The position numbers were made by a program, and so were the translations under genes. A model generated the notes under the pieces. The model was not told the DNA's origin, did no database searches, and worked only from the letters and a program-made list of their open reading frames with translations. Source: Clitoria ternatea (Eukaryota > Streptophyta > Magnoliopsida > Fabales > Fabaceae). From it: 64,000 bases of DNA. The stretch is taken from the NCBI GenBank assembly GCA_037962975.1, contig CM075676.1, forward strand, positions 43,315,501 to 43,379,500, written 5' to 3'. How positions within the stretch are numbered: the stretch's first letter is position 1; every line of letters begins with the position of its first letter. Shown here one piece after another: positions 14,401 to 25,719 of this stretch.

Positions 14401-14462
14401 GTATGGTTCTGCACCGCCGAATCATGATCGGCCTCCGGCACCATCGAGGAATCAACGTCCAT
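2414..14462 (-). CDS. BSL2/BSL3-like: BSL2/BSL3-type Kelch-repeat Ser/Thr protein phosphatase (21 coding exons)
   Basis: Coding exons in gene order: 14462-14033, 12660-12600, 12492-12414, 12307-12228, 12150-12056, 11984-11885, 10436-10367, 8947-8846, 8756-8675, 8084-7905, 7367-7088, 6998-6761, 6669-6499, 5490-5252, 4517-4433, 4361-4263, 4176-3977, 3887-3812, 3241-3106, 3021-2882, 2497-2414. The phases close to 3027 nt, giving 1008 aa, close to the roughly 1000 aa I recall for Arabidopsis BSL2/BSL3. A Pro/Ser/Gln-rich N terminus is followed by Kelch blades (about residues 70-440), an Ala-rich linker, and a PPP phosphatase domain from about 657. Metal and catalytic motifs are intact: GDLHGQ 710-715, GDYVDRG 744-750, RGNHE 775-779, then MHGG and RAHE. 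BSL proteins are established as brassinosteroid-signalling phosphatases acting on BIN2-type kinases. The long N terminus argues against BSU1 or BSL1. The start is the first Met of a 143-codon first exon that continues in frame with the Kelch domain. One intron is GC-AG. Confidence 0.96.
6129..6247. repeat. Dispersed repeat with AAAAGCTAGCTCAT core (BSL intron)
   Basis: This segment in the BSL intron between exons 13 and 14 contains GATACCATATTAGAAAATG, then AAAAGCTAGCTCATACGATG, and ends ATGTGGGACTTTCAA. The same layout occurs twice more in another BSL intron (9531-9650 and 9768-9888), so it is a dispersed family. It resembles fragments common in plant LTR or TRIM elements, but I cannot name the family. 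Confidence 0.6.
6999..7087 (-). other. GC-AG intron of the BSL gene
   Basis: The 89-bp intron between coding exons 11 and 12 begins GCATGA and ends AACAG. The donor context is CCAG|GCATGA. Joining at this point restores GGA-TCC-AGG-AGA-ACC (G-S-R-R-T), matching the conserved linker seen in BSL proteins. No GT donor keeps the frame at this position. Confidence 0.85.
7268..7312 (-). repeat. GCA/GCT trinucleotide run coding poly-alanine
   Basis: An in-exon run of GCA/GCT codons in BSL exon 11 encodes about nine consecutive alanines in the linker between the Kelch and phosphatase regions. Length polymorphism here would leave the frame unchanged. Confidence 0.85.
8470..8605. mobile_element. MITE-like inverted repeat in BSL intron
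   Basis: The two halves are imperfect inverted repeats of about 45 bp: the left arm contains ACCGTTGATTTAAAAATTA and the right arm reads, reverse-complemented, ACCATTGATTTAAAAATCA. The outer parts (AGTGGATAAAGCACT versus GCTTAAAGTGCAGAG) also pair loosely. It is short, non-coding and intronic (between exons 9 and 10), as expected of a MITE. I did not find a certain target-site duplication. Confidence 0.45.
9531..9890. repeat. Two copies (period 237 bp) of an AGCTAGCTCATGAGATGAG repeat
   Basis: Copies start at 9531 and 9768, both with TCTTAAATTTAGGTATT. They share CTTAACTCAATCCTAAAAG and a GGGACTTTCAACA end. They lie in the 1.4-kb BSL intron between exons 7 and 8 and belong to the same family as 6129-6247. 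They look like remnants of one tandemly duplicated insertion. Confidence 0.7.
11210..11500. mobile_element. 291-bp solo LTR (Copia/TRIM-like) in BSL intron
   Basis: The element starts TGTCAATATATG, ends AATTTTCAACA, and is bounded by the perfect 5-bp direct repeat TTAGA (11205-11209 and 11501-11505). TG...CA ends plus a 5-bp target duplication are diagnostic of an LTR insertion. The short length and the TTTTCAACA end suit Copia or TRIM elements. It lies in the BSL intron between exons 6 and 7. Confidence 0.85.
13882..13897 (+). repeat. C16 homopolymer in BSL intron 1
   Basis: Sixteen consecutive C residues lie in the first BSL intron. Homopolymers of this length are often miscalled, so the exact length is uncertain. 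Confidence 0.85.
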
Positions 14463-14900
14463 TCTATAACCCCTAAGATTCGAGCAATTCCGCCAAGATC
14501 GGAGCTAGAATTCCGGCGAAATCGCTTCCCGAACCAACATTTCAATTCGGTCCAAGAAATTCCAAACGCCGCGTTATGGTAAACCCTAACTCAGATCCTT
14601 CACTCTTCAATTCAAAAAAAAAACGCAAAATTCAGAAAAATCAGTAAAATTCGATTAGGTTTTTATATCCTCTCTCTCTTCTTTTGAATTATTCGCTTCA
14701 ACTTCGGTGCGGAACTCAAAAGAAATGAAAGAAGTGGTGGACGAAAACGAAACGGAGGAGACAATCTCACAGCCAACACACAATCGCAAACCCAAAGCAC
14801 AAAATTAAAATTAAATTTAATAAAAAATATAAAACAAAAAATACTAGCGAAACCCAATTACTTTCTCTGATACAAAGGATCGTGTCTTTCTCTCTCTACT
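14463..14900 (-). promoter_or_regulatory. Probable 5' leader and core promoter region of BSL gene
   Basis: Directly upstream of the BSL start codon the minus strand is rich in purine and CT/GA runs, including a (GA)n tract opposite the CTCTCTCT run near 14670-14690. Such tracts are common in plant 5' leaders and TATA-less promoters. No start site can be fixed from sequence alone. Confidence 0.4.
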
Positions 14901-16063
14901 TTTTTTTTCTGGCTTTCTAATCCTTTTTTTAAAAAAAACTAATATACATAATTTTGGAGGGTATTTGTGTATTTATTGATATTCAATTATCCATTATCAA
15001 TTATTCTTCTTCTTTCAGTGTCTGCTTGTTTATGTAGAAAAAAAGTAGGGCGGGGTGCCCTGAGTGACCGGAATGTGCCGGTAGTGTCTCCTGTACGGAA
15101 GAAATTAGAGACGGCGACAATGCGGAGAACGGAAAGAGGTAACCGGGACAACCGGGGATGGGATTTAACTAAGACGATGTTTACCGGTTCCAGATTGTAA
15201 GGAGCGTTCGTTTGCCTGATAAAAGGGGTTAACAAATAACAAGTCAACTGTTGAGGTCATTTTGTTTTCAATTCTTTCATCTTGCTGTATCAAATCCATA
15301 AAGGTAACATAACATCACATCAAACCAGGGTTATTAAAATTGAATGGATGATTTACTTGATCAAGACATTGATTCATGGTCTGTAATAATCAGTGACCAT
15401 TGGTTAAATAGAAAAAATTGTGTAAATGAAATATTTTATTTAATATAAGTTAAAATAGTTTAATGTATTTTTAAAATATTTTTTATATACTTAATTTGGG
15501 TTTGAACATACTATGGTTCTTTTATTAACAGAGATATTCTTTTTAAGATTCATTCTGTGGTTTTTTTTTATTAAAATTATAATGTATCTCAATTAATACT
15601 ACACTAATATTTTTATTGATATATTATATTGGGTGAATTTTGTAGTCTACTTTAGCCTGGTGGGTATACGGTAGATTAAAGAATATCAACCGTTGGATGT
15701 AAATCAATAGTCTTAATTCATTAATAGTAACCTGTTTAATAGGTCATCATGTAAAAAAAAATTTATTTTTCCCCTAAAATCTAATAAATTCTAAATGTAT
15801 CAAGTTTAAATATATCTGATTAACATTATGATTAATGACATCTCTACTTTAATTAACTTACAGAAAATAGAGAAATCCCAAAAAAAATTAGGTTTTTGTT
15901 GGTTCTTTTCAATCTTCATCTTCTTCAAGAGTTCCATTGATTTCGTCAACCTCATAACCTTGGTTCCATTTGGTAGTTCCCTTATTTTTTGAACCATAAC
16001 AATGTTGAAAATGTAATTGAACTAAGTTTTCTTATGTTACTTTATTGTTATAAATTCTTGTAG
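14901..16063. other. Intergenic DNA, nothing assigned
   Basis: This is AT-rich sequence with only short open frames that match no family I recognise. It separates the BSL promoter from a neprosin-like gene relic starting at 16064. Confidence 0.5.
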
Positions 16064-16480
16064 AGTTTTGATGGTAATATAATAGAATGTGTTGTGTCTC
16101 ATAAGCAACCGGCTTTTGATCATCCTCTATTGAAAGGAGAAAGACCACTGGTAATTGCTAATCGTGTCAAAGATTTTATGATATTTCAAGTTAAGCTAGG
16201 GAGAATTTTCAATTGAAAAAAGCTGAGATTTTTCTTGCATGTGCAGGATCCTCCAGATAGGCTAAAATTATATAACAAAATGGACATTTTGAGTGAGAAT
16301 TTTCACTCGTACACCTTGTCAGGGGAATCATGTTTAGAAGGTACAATTCTAAATGGCTAGTTATGTTAGAAAATTTGGAAGAAAGATTTTAGAAAATTTG
16401 GAAGAAAGATCAAAAAACGTGTTAGAAGGGACACTAACATGGATGAAGTTGAGGTATACAAAATCGCAACTGGTCCCTAC
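16064..16480 (+). pseudogene. Neprosin-family (DUF4409/DUF239) gene relic
   Basis: Two exon-like blocks resemble the N-terminal activation-peptide region of plant neprosin proteins. The first, 16064-16150, is bounded by TTGTAG and GTAATT and reads SFDGNIIECVVSHKQPAFDH followed by PLLKGERPL. The second starts after the CAG at 16244-16246 and reads DPPDRLKLYNKM, then LSENFHSY and SGESCLEGTI, which is the family's C-P-E-G-T-I block with L for P. It then hits an in-frame TAG. The expected continuation (a GRK/RRDTN-like stretch) appears in other frames, together with a 24-bp tandem duplication near 16366-16413. No catalytic neprosin domain was found downstream, so I call it a truncated, frameshifted relic. 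Family assignment is from memory of the motif order. Confidence 0.7.
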
Positions 16481-16489
16481 TAGAAACTG

Positions 16490-18300
16490 GTAAATGAGAG
16501 TCAAGTGTTCTGTTCTGTGTTTTTTTTTTTTGTGTTTCTCTTTGTCTTTTTTCTGTTCTTTTTCTCCGTGTTTAAAGTGCAGTTGGCTTGCAACCCAAAA
16601 AAAGTGCACTTGAGTTACTTACTTTGAAGATGTGAATAGTCATGATAGGTGAAACAGTAATTTTTGATAGATAATTATCGACCACTCTTTGAGCCTGGAT
16701 TTATCACTAATTGTAACTTCAGTTAGCCTTTATCCACTCATTGTGCATGGATTATTTGTTAAGTTTGAACAATGTCAACATACTCTTGATCTTGTTGGTT
16801 CTTCCTAACTTGGAATTGTGTTTGGCAGGAGTTGCTGATTGTGTTTATTTTTCGCTTTAGTTTGTTCATTTATGTTTCTTAATGTGTATAAAATTGACTG
16901 ATGCATGTATCAAAGTCATTGCTGGAAACTGTTCGGGGTTGTGTGCATTTGATGTTATGAAGTTGCACAAATTGATAGATTTATTTGTAGGATATCTTGC
17001 AAATAGTTGAGGCTTTGCTGCAATCCATGTAGATGTCTCTTTCTTTCTGCAATTTCCTTTGTTACATTATATATCTGCATATGATGGCTTTAGTGAGACA
17101 CTTGTTTTTAATCTATTTGTTTTTTGTAAGGGATGTTTCTTCTTGGAGTTTATGGCCTTTAAATAGGATGGTTATCCTTTTTTATGTGATACTATCAGTT
17201 TCCCATAGACATGTTTTATGGTTAATTGTCAATCCCTTATTTAACATTTCTTTGATGGCTTCTAAAACTATAAATGAATTTTTGGTGACTATCTTGTTTA
17301 AGATGCACCAAATTATGTAACTAGGGATAGAGGATAAGATTCCATTATAACATAATATGTATAGACTATAGAGTTGTCATTTTTTGTATGAACGGGTATT
17401 GCTTTAGCAATGATTAAGATTTTAGAGTAGTACTGCTTACTACTATATGTAAACTTTTCAAAGACTACTACTAAAAAACAAGGTATTGGTTATGTTTGTG
17501 TTAGATTTGGATGTAGAGTTTGATATTTGTAATGATCAATTAGTTAAGCCTTGTATGCTATAGGTTTATATGTTGAACAATAAAATGTGATTAGTACAAT
17601 TTAATTATGGTTGTCATGTTATTATCATACATGCATGAGATTTAAGAGGAAGTGTGTATTTCATTTGGAGTTTTTATGTGGATTGTATCTGTATCATTGT
17701 ATGTATTTTGTTGCCAATGATGTGAAATTTTTATTCATTTGTAACTCAGTTTGTTGAACCTGTATTTAGGAGGTGTATAAATATAAACTATCCTAAACCA
17801 ACTGGATAGAGTCACTAACTGAATTTGCAACCATGATACTAAGTAGCTTGGTTTAAGGAAAAGTCCCACGAGGCATCTTCTTCCTACCACAGGCCGGTAA
17901 GGTAACCTCTCAGCCCAGTTAATGCTCACTTCTGTCTTTTGACCTTCAAAATAAGTTTGTTTATTATCCTCTCGATGTTGGAGAACAATGACACGAACAC
18001 TAGATGTCTTTTTTTAATGGATGATTAATGTCCTTTTTTCATGTAAAAATTAGTGAATTTGTGGTTACTTATTCATCCATTTGTTGCCAATGTGGTTCTT
18101 ACACATGCATTGATTGCTTTTATTGTTTTGTTTTTCCTTGAATGTTGGATTCCATTTTGAAACATGGAAGACTATGGTCATTGGTCCAGTTTTGCTTCAT
18201 GGTGTTAACCATGGGTAGAATGACCTAAGTTGGCAGAAATGGTCACACCACGTCTGATGCATCATAACCTGACTTCCTGTCAATTAGGATTCATGAAACA
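16490..18300. other. Intergenic DNA, no gene recognised
   Basis: AT-rich sequence with scattered short open frames (for example 17033-17320, hydrophobic and Phe-rich) but no family match, splice structure or transposon end that I can support. Confidence 0.5.
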
Positions 18301-18303
18301 TAT

Positions 18304-18664
18304 ACTTTTGTACCAACATATAGTTTTGTACCAATATACAGTATCTTACACCACATAGTCATGGGCATCTTCAAAAAATAATAACAATAGTCGTCTAATG
18401 TTATCAATATAATGAAGGGACCTTTTTGTACCAACATATAGTTTTGTACCAACATATAGTATTTTACACCACATAGTAATGGGCATATACAAAAAATAAT
18501 ACAATAGCCCTCTAGTGTTATCAAAATAATGAAGGGACCCTTTTTGTACCAACATATAGTTTTGTACCAACGTACAATATTTTACACCACATAGTAATGG
18601 GCATATTGCAAAAATAATAACAGTAGCCCTCTAGTGTTATCAAAATAATGAAGGGACCCTTTTG
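18304..18664. repeat. Three tandem copies of a ~119-bp repeat
   Basis: Units begin at about 18304, 18422 and 18541. Each holds two TTTTGTACCAACATATAG-type sub-repeats, an ACACCACATAGTAATGGGCAT block and a TTATCAAAATAATGAAGGGAC end. The unit spacing is about 119 bp and similarity is high. The apparent open frames across it are by-products of the repeat. Confidence 0.9.
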
Positions 18665-18694
18665 TAGGTAAATACAATCAAACAAAATATTATA

Positions 18695-20590
18695 AGAATG
18701 GACATCCTCCACTAGACATATGACAATGTTGCCTCTTTCATGTGTTTCCAATTCTCCTCAACCTTGGTTTTAATTGTGTTTGACAATTCATTATGAGGAC
18801 CCAATAAGATCCACATTAGCGTCTTCATGGGAAGCTTCTTTTCGGTCATCTAAAGATGAATGTATTTTAAGTAAAAACGCTAAATTTTAGTGATATATAA
18901 CAAAAACTCAAAATTAAACCTCACTTGACATCTAACATTAGGGCTAAAAAAATTCTCCATGCCTTGTCATTTAGCTACCTAGAGAACAGAATCAATCCTA
19001 GATCTAAATAGATTTAAATAATTACTCACAAAAGTTAACTTGCAAAATAAATGTTGTTTTGAAATTGCATTTAAATAAATTGATAACAACCCATTTGTGC
19101 TAAGGGTTAAGCCTTGTGCGTCTATAATCTCCCAATCATGGAGGTCAACGTTACTCCCAAGTAGTTGTGGTGGTACCAAGTAGAAGACAACATTCGGTTC
19201 AAAGCCTTGCACTACAATAGTTAGTGTAGAGTATGGTGGTCAACACATAATCATGCACATAGCCTAAAATAAGTTTTTTTATTTTTAAATGGTTGATTTT
19301 TTTAAGGTAATACCATAGTAGTCATTGTACTTTTCCTACTCTTTGCTTAACTGCTTATGAGGTTTAGATCCAAATTGTAAACCACTTTGTCCTTGATATA
19401 AGCTACCATTAAGTACCACTCACAATTTTTATCCTTGATTGACACATAAACCTGTAACATTGTTAGCTTAAGGGAATGTTATATCCAAAGCTGAATTTGT
19501 TAAAATTATAACATACTCACATATGTCAATTCTGGGTGTGGACGCATATATTGGTCAGTATAAGTCAAGCATAGTTCCTCCACATTATTGCCTTTTGAAA
19601 CATCCTCCTATCATCATAAATGTACTGATATTATACAATCTTTGTTTGTTGTATTTAAATTTATTTTAAATACTACATACCGCAAATGAAGGCGGGAGAA
19701 ACCAAATATTTCCTTCTGCGTAGTAAACTTGTCCTCAAGTTCCTTTCACTGTCATCAACTCAATAATCTACATATAATCATACATTTACATATCATGATA
19801 TTAGTGAAATCAATTAAAATTACCCTAATTTAACCTGATGCATAAAGTATATTATGCTTGGTAGACTGGTTGAGTATTATTAACCTTATCATCAAGCTTG
19901 TTTCTAGGAATAAGACACTCAAAATCCCTTCTACATGCGGATATGTTATCAAACCTAGAAAGTATTTCATTGCATTTGTTCCAATAAGTACAAAAAGTAA
20001 ACATTAGCATGAATTCCAAATTTAAACAAAGGATTATAAATAAAAAAAACTCACTAAAATGTACATACTTAGGATCCTTGTCTGGATGGAAAACAAGTGC
20101 ACAAACTTCAACCTTTGTATCACTTAAATACATGTTAGTAGTGAACCTAAACTTACAAAGCATTCCCTACAACCGAAAATGATGCAAATTTTTAGTAGTT
20201 AAGATGTGATAGGAAATAATTTAGTTGGTCCTTTTACAAACATGAAAAGACATAAGCATAAATTGGAATACATAGTTAAAAGAAACACAATTTTGTCTTT
20301 TACTTACAAGCATGATAATAATAATTTATTAATATCTAAAATAGATTTTCATTTGAGACTAAATTATGAAACCAAGTTCCAAACCATGAATTAATTAAGA
20401 ATAATTTGGTCTAATGTAATCATTTAACTATTTGGCATTAAGGTCAGAGAAAACATTTAAAAATATTAGGTAGTACCAAGAGTAAGATGCAATCAGGCGG
20501 TAAGTATCTTTCATCCATTTCATCATCTTCACCTTCACCTTCTACGGGCATAGTTCTGGCCATTTGCATTAGTTAGGTATCAATTGTCGG
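18695..20590 (-). pseudogene. Ulp1-like (C48) peptidase relic, probably transposon-derived
   Basis: On the minus strand, blocks in order resemble the C-terminal Ulp1-type protease domain carried by many plant MULE-like elements. They include RRDFECLIPRNKLDDKV (about 19875-19945), then VYVSIKDKNCEWYLMVAY with VVYNLDL (about 19350-19451), then DLHDWEIIDAQGLT (about 19100-19150). In active enzymes the W-Y-L-M block is preceded by the catalytic His; here it is Glu. The expected D-C-G-hydrophobic Cys block is not preserved. Stops and intron-like gaps separate the blocks. Family assignment is by motif order from memory; a domesticated or unannotated multi-exon gene is less likely. Confidence 0.6.
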
Positions 20591-20687
20591 GAACAAATTT
20601 TATGCCATACGACTTATGCCTTCTTATTTTTTCCTTTTAGTAGTTGTTTGTCATGTTATTAAGCATAGTAGTCGTAATTAGGGGACA

Positions 20688-20692
20688 TCTTA
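20688..20692. repeat. Target-site duplication TCTTA (left)
   Basis: The 5-bp direct repeat left of the 3.28-kb solo LTR; its partner is 23972-23976. Confidence 0.85.
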
Positions 20693-23600
20693 TGTAACAT
20701 CCCAAAAATTTCATTCTCATGTATAATTATTTTGATTAAGACCATCAATGATATTATCCATTTTATCTCGACTTTCTACATAAATTTTGGTTAGGACATC
20801 TTCAATTTAACCTTTTATCATTGTAAATAATTTTAACTTTACACCTTAGGTAAAAGTTAACCAAATAACTTATTACCTATTTTCTTAGTTATTAATTTCT
20901 TTGCCTTTTCCATTTACTCCCATTAAATTACCACATACTCCACTCAAAATATGTCATCTTGTATACATTTTAATTCCTAGTTAGAGTTCAAATTTGAAAA
21001 TATGGTAAACTACAAAGTTGTTCATCTTCTTCTTAGATTTCCAACAAGACCAAATTCATTAAAATTTATTAAGATTTGAGAGAGATATGCCCAAAATACT
21101 GAAACTATTTTAGAATTGGTATTTTACTTCAATCATATCATCTTGTACATATTTTAATGCCTAGTTAGAGTCTGAATTTAAAAAAGTTATCAACTACCAA
21201 GTTGTTTCTCTTTGTCCTAAATTTCCAACAAGACCAAATTCATTAAAATCCATTAAGATATGAGAGAGATATGCCCAAAATACCAAAACTGTGTCAGAAT
21301 TGATATTTACTTCAATCATACAAGCTACATTATGTAGGTTGTGGGAATGGTCAATAATGCAACCCATTTTTCCTACCTAAAACCTCCATTATCACCACAC
21401 ATAATGCACCTAACATCTCACTACAATTACATTATGAAAAGCTTGTCCCCTACTTGTCATTTGTATGATTAAATCAACACTAGATCTTGTTCTCAAGTCT
21501 GAAATCTTCTAACAAGCTGAAGTTAGTGAAGACATATCTCTTATTTTTATTCATTTTCTCCATCAAAATCACTCTTGATCTGAAGCTAGGACAATAATAG
21601 AACACTTCAACCACTCTAGGATTCTCTATTAAGGTAAGAGGGGATAGGGTTATGAATAAATATGGAATGGGTAGAATTGTATGCTGTTCTAGGATTTCCA
21701 GATTTATTTTCGTAAATTGTTACTTAATTTTAAAGCTAAAAATATGTGAATTTGACTTTGACTTCTTCATAAAAGTTGTTGATCTTTTTGTTATATGAAT
21801 TTAGAGACTTGAACCAACTGATTTGGATATGTATAACATGAGTTATGGTCAAAATACTGAAGTATGTTTCTTTTGAATGTTTCATGACTTGGTTCTGGAT
21901 ATATGTTGAGATTGTAAATTTTGTGAGTATGATTAGCCATTTTTATCTTCATAAAAGTTGTAGATATAGATGTTATGATTCTGTTAGATTTGGTCTCATA
22001 TCAAAATTCTAAGTAATATGGAATTTATGCTTAAATTACTCTCATGTGCTCATGTTGTTTAATTGTTCCTAAAAATGAGCGTCTTTAATTAAAGTTTAGT
22101 AATTCATATATTTCGAAATTGAAAATGATATATTCATGAAAGTTGTAAATCTTTGTGTCCTATAAATTTAAAGACCAAAATCTTCCAAAAAGGATAAGTA
22201 AAACTTGAGCTATGATTTATTTATTAAAGTATGGCGTTTTTGGAAGCTATGTATGGGTCAGTGCTTGTCTAGCTATTTGAGAATAATTTATAAGGAATTA
22301 ATTTTTAAGCCCTTCATAAAAGTTTTAGATATTTGAGTTATGAACGTGTAGGATTTATTCCCATGTAAAAATAATTTTTCTATTAAGAGATATACAATTT
22401 TTACCAAAGGTTGTCAAAGTTGTAACTGAATATATAATATTGAAATTACCGTTTTGAAGTCAGAAAGTAATTTTGAAACCGTGTTTTATACTTATAGAAT
22501 TGGGACATATAGTTTTCATAAAAGTTATAGATAATTCTGTTTTTAAAAATTTGGCACAAGTTTCATCTTAAAATAATTTTTTTACAATGAGATATGTCTA
22601 TTTTACCAAAATGTGTACATGCAGTAAAAATTTATAAAAGTTAGTATGTTTTTTGTAATGTAGAGCAAATTTTGTAAGGAATTAGAATTTTTGGTCTTCA
22701 TAAATGTTGTAGATAATTTTGTTATGGAACTACAGCAAGTGGAATTACTAAAAAAGGATTTAATTTGCTCACGTTATGACCTTTTTACTAATGTATGTTG
22801 CTATTGTAAATTTCTAAAATTTACCTATGATGGTTATTATGGATGAAAATGATATTTTCCATGTGGGTAATGATTTATTTATGAATTATTAAAGGATTAT
22901 TGATTATTATGGATGTTATTGAGTGTCATATAAATGTCATACAGTATGTATATCTTTGTTATGAATAATTATGAATGACTAAATTAATGTATACATGAAT
23001 GCCTTATGGTTTATTGAGATATGATGTTGAACTGTAAATCCATGATTTTGAGAATTGATATATCCGATGTGTCCTTTGAGGACTTGTGGCTTTCAAGTGA
23101 TTATGGAAGTATTGATATCATGGTATGTTAAATTGATAAAGAGAATTAAAGACATTCATGCATCATAAGCATTTGGACGCACCGTGGAATTTAAGGGTTC
23201 CATGATTGCCGACCCTGGTAGGGGGTTACTCTATGATGAGTTAAAGCCTTATTTTCGTTGAGCGCCATGAAGGGTAGAGATTCATGGTTTATGTTAAGTC
23301 CTACTTGTGTACTTTGGTACTTGAACGCCATGAAGGGTAGGGATTCATGGTATATGCTAAGTCCTACTTGTGTACTTTGATACTTGAGCGCTACGAAGGG
23401 TAGGGATTCGTGGCATTATACTAAGTCCTACTTATGTCTCTATGAGACTTTTTACTGTAGTATTCCTACTAAATCAAAATGGATCCAACATGACATCATT
23501 TGGCTAAATTAAAGATTATTAAATGTAAATGACCTTGTTTGACATATTCATTATATCATAATTGTTTGTTGATTGTGTTTGTACAATTTTACTTATTTTA

Positions 23601-23971
23601 TATTTATTCTATATTCTATCTCACTCTTACATTATTTTTACAGTGCATGCTTCACAGAATGACGAGTGGTAAAATTGATGAAGCTTTTATGTTTTATTGC
23701 TTAGACTTTGACTTTATTTGACTTTTAATGTGTTGTAATAAAATTATTATGTACCTCGTACTGTAATCTTATATATCGTTTCCGCTATATAAATGTATTA
23801 TGTTTTATTCGTGCACGACTAGTATGCATGATAATATTTTACATTTATCAATTTTATGTGACCTCAAAATTCAAATTACGAATTTCAAAATGATTCTTTA
23901 AATGTGAAAAATTTATTACAAAAATTTGGGTTAATTAATTGGAATTTGTAATTTAGGTTTTGGGTGTCACA
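20693..23971. mobile_element. 3.28-kb solo LTR of a Ty3/gypsy (Tekay/Del-like) element
   Basis: The segment starts TGTAACATCCC and ends GGGTGTCACA (inverted termini TG...CA) and is flanked by the 5-bp repeat TCTTA. It contains no gag, pol, PBS or polypurine tract, so it is a solo LTR left by recombination. The TGTAACATCC start, multi-kilobase length and repeated TTCATAAAAGTTGTAGAT segments suit Tekay/Del-type chromovirus LTRs. It carries three 63-bp repeats at 23261-23449. It sits inside the Ulp1-like relic, between fragments at 18695-20590 and 24052-24480. Confidence 0.85.
23261..23449. repeat. Three 63-bp repeats with hairpin potential
   Basis: Units begin at 23261, 23324 and 23387 with AGCGCCATGAAGGGTAG-type sequence and end TAAGTCCTACTT. 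Each contains CCATGAA, a 9-nt spacer and TTCATGG, able to form a 7-bp stem. In the third unit both arms have changed (CTACGAA and TTCGTGG), keeping most of the pairing. Confidence 0.85.
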
Positions 23972-24051
23972 TCTTACATAACTAACTAGTTGCAAATGTA
24001 TATATATTGAGATGAAACTAACATTATTTCTAACTGTGTCTAGTTTTTTTT

Positions 24052-24480
24052 AAAGCTTAGAGTGGCTTTCTACTTTTTCCCTTTTAACATTTGTGACACG
24101 GCTCTTTTGACTATTCTTCTTACATGAAGTAGGGGCATCCTTATTTTCTAATACATTCAATTTAAGTGTCAGTGAGTCAATGCTTGAATTTATCTTGTCT
24201 TTTGTTGTAAAATTGGATGGACATCTAGCATCACCATCGAATATGCAATAGACTTCAGTATCTTCTCCATTAATTATATATGTTGTCTTTGGCCTCTTTC
24301 TTATTATCTCATCCGCCCATTTGTTTTGATCAACAGTAATGCCTTTGTTTGGTCTTTCACGCTTTGTTGGTTATTGATTCCTCAATCCTTCTCACATATG
24401 ACATCAAGTAGTAAGTGTTGTTGCCTATTCCATCTAGCCTTTTACATAATACCTAATACAACAAAGTTAGTGTATATTTT
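24052..24480 (-). pseudogene. Upstream fragment of the Ulp1-like relic
   Basis: An open frame of about 100 codons without ATG runs from about 24370 down to 24052 on the minus strand. It includes RPNKGITVDQNKWADEIIRK and SSIDSLTLKLNVL, and ends in a Lys/Ser-rich tail and a stop. Just upstream another block reads YYLMSYVRRIEESITNKA. Position and strand fit the 5' part of the Ulp1-like gene whose 3' part lies at 18695-20590, the two being separated by the solo LTR. The link is an inference. Confidence 0.45.
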
Positions 24481-24699
24481 TTAAAAAAGTAATAAGTAAT
24501 AGGGTCATGGTTAAATAATACCTCATTCGTATGGACAATAACATCAAACACTTGTTTTATATCAACTATGACTATTATTATTTGTTCCAATTTTGATGTC
24601 ATAACCACCTAATGTAAAAAGGTAGTTTCAGTTAATTTTTTTAAAAGCAATCATGAGGACAGACCTCTACACTCCATTGTAATTCAGCTTATTGTCTAC

Positions 24700-25714
24700 T
24701 CATCTACAGTAGGGTGTCAACATTTTGTGTGTAACAAAAAAATAACAAACACATACAAACACAAGATAATGGGCACCAATCTACAAAACTGAGCTGAATT
24801 CATTTTCACCTTAAAATCGTTAAGCATGTTATTATCAAATGGTTTCTTATGGTTTTAAATGTGGGAAACAATCATCTATTTTATAAGATACACATAGCTT
24901 TTTAGTTTTAACAATCTCAGGAACTAAGTTGAAGTTTTTAAGATCTAATAGATAGGAATGTTGAGGACTAACTTATAGGTTTCCTAAAACTTATGTGATT
25001 GATGCCTAATATATTTTTTTTAACATTATCATTAAAAGATACAATAGTTAACTTAGCTCCACTACCAGATCTTCAAATTTGGGTTGCTTTTGGGTTCATC
25101 TATAAAAAAAAAATGAGTCAAACTATTACTATATTTGTCTAGTAAAACAAAATGGATAGAGTGTTGGACTTCCCATGACTAGATTTAAATAATATACACA
25201 TTGAATATTTGTAAATAAACAAAAAATGAAAGACATGAGTACCACTTGTTTTAAAGTAATGACAAGCATGAGTACCACTAATTTCAATATTATTATAAAT
25301 ATTTTATAAGCTACATACCACTTATTTTAAGCTATATTTACATTATTATAAAAATTGTGTAAATATAAATTTTTAAAGTATTGTAATATTTAAATAAAAA
25401 ATCTAAATTATATTTTTAAAATGAAATATTTTGTTTTTATTTAAATTAAATTGTTAAGTTTGTAATTAGAATTCTTCTCAAAGAATTTAGACATTAAAAT
25501 TTATACTATAAAGTAATGACAAGGTAAAAAAATTCATGTTAAATTACTTTAAGATTTGAATTTTGAAACATGCAAGTGAATTTCTTCTAAAAATGTTATC
25601 ATCTTATATAAATATATTATGGTACTAATTGAATTTACTCAAAGAAATATAAGTACCATAGAAACATATAATTATAGCAAAAGTAATTTAAATTATTACA
25701 ATCATTTGTAAAAC
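24700..25714. other. AT-rich DNA, nothing assigned
   Basis: Very AT-rich sequence without long open frames or recognisable repeat termini. It ends at the CCATT target-site duplication of the next LTR element. Confidence 0.55.
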
Positions 25715-25719
25715 CCATT

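Noticed and set aside
18304..18664. CRISPR-like array
   Set aside because: The repeats are contiguous 119-bp units without unique spacers, in a plant nuclear context.
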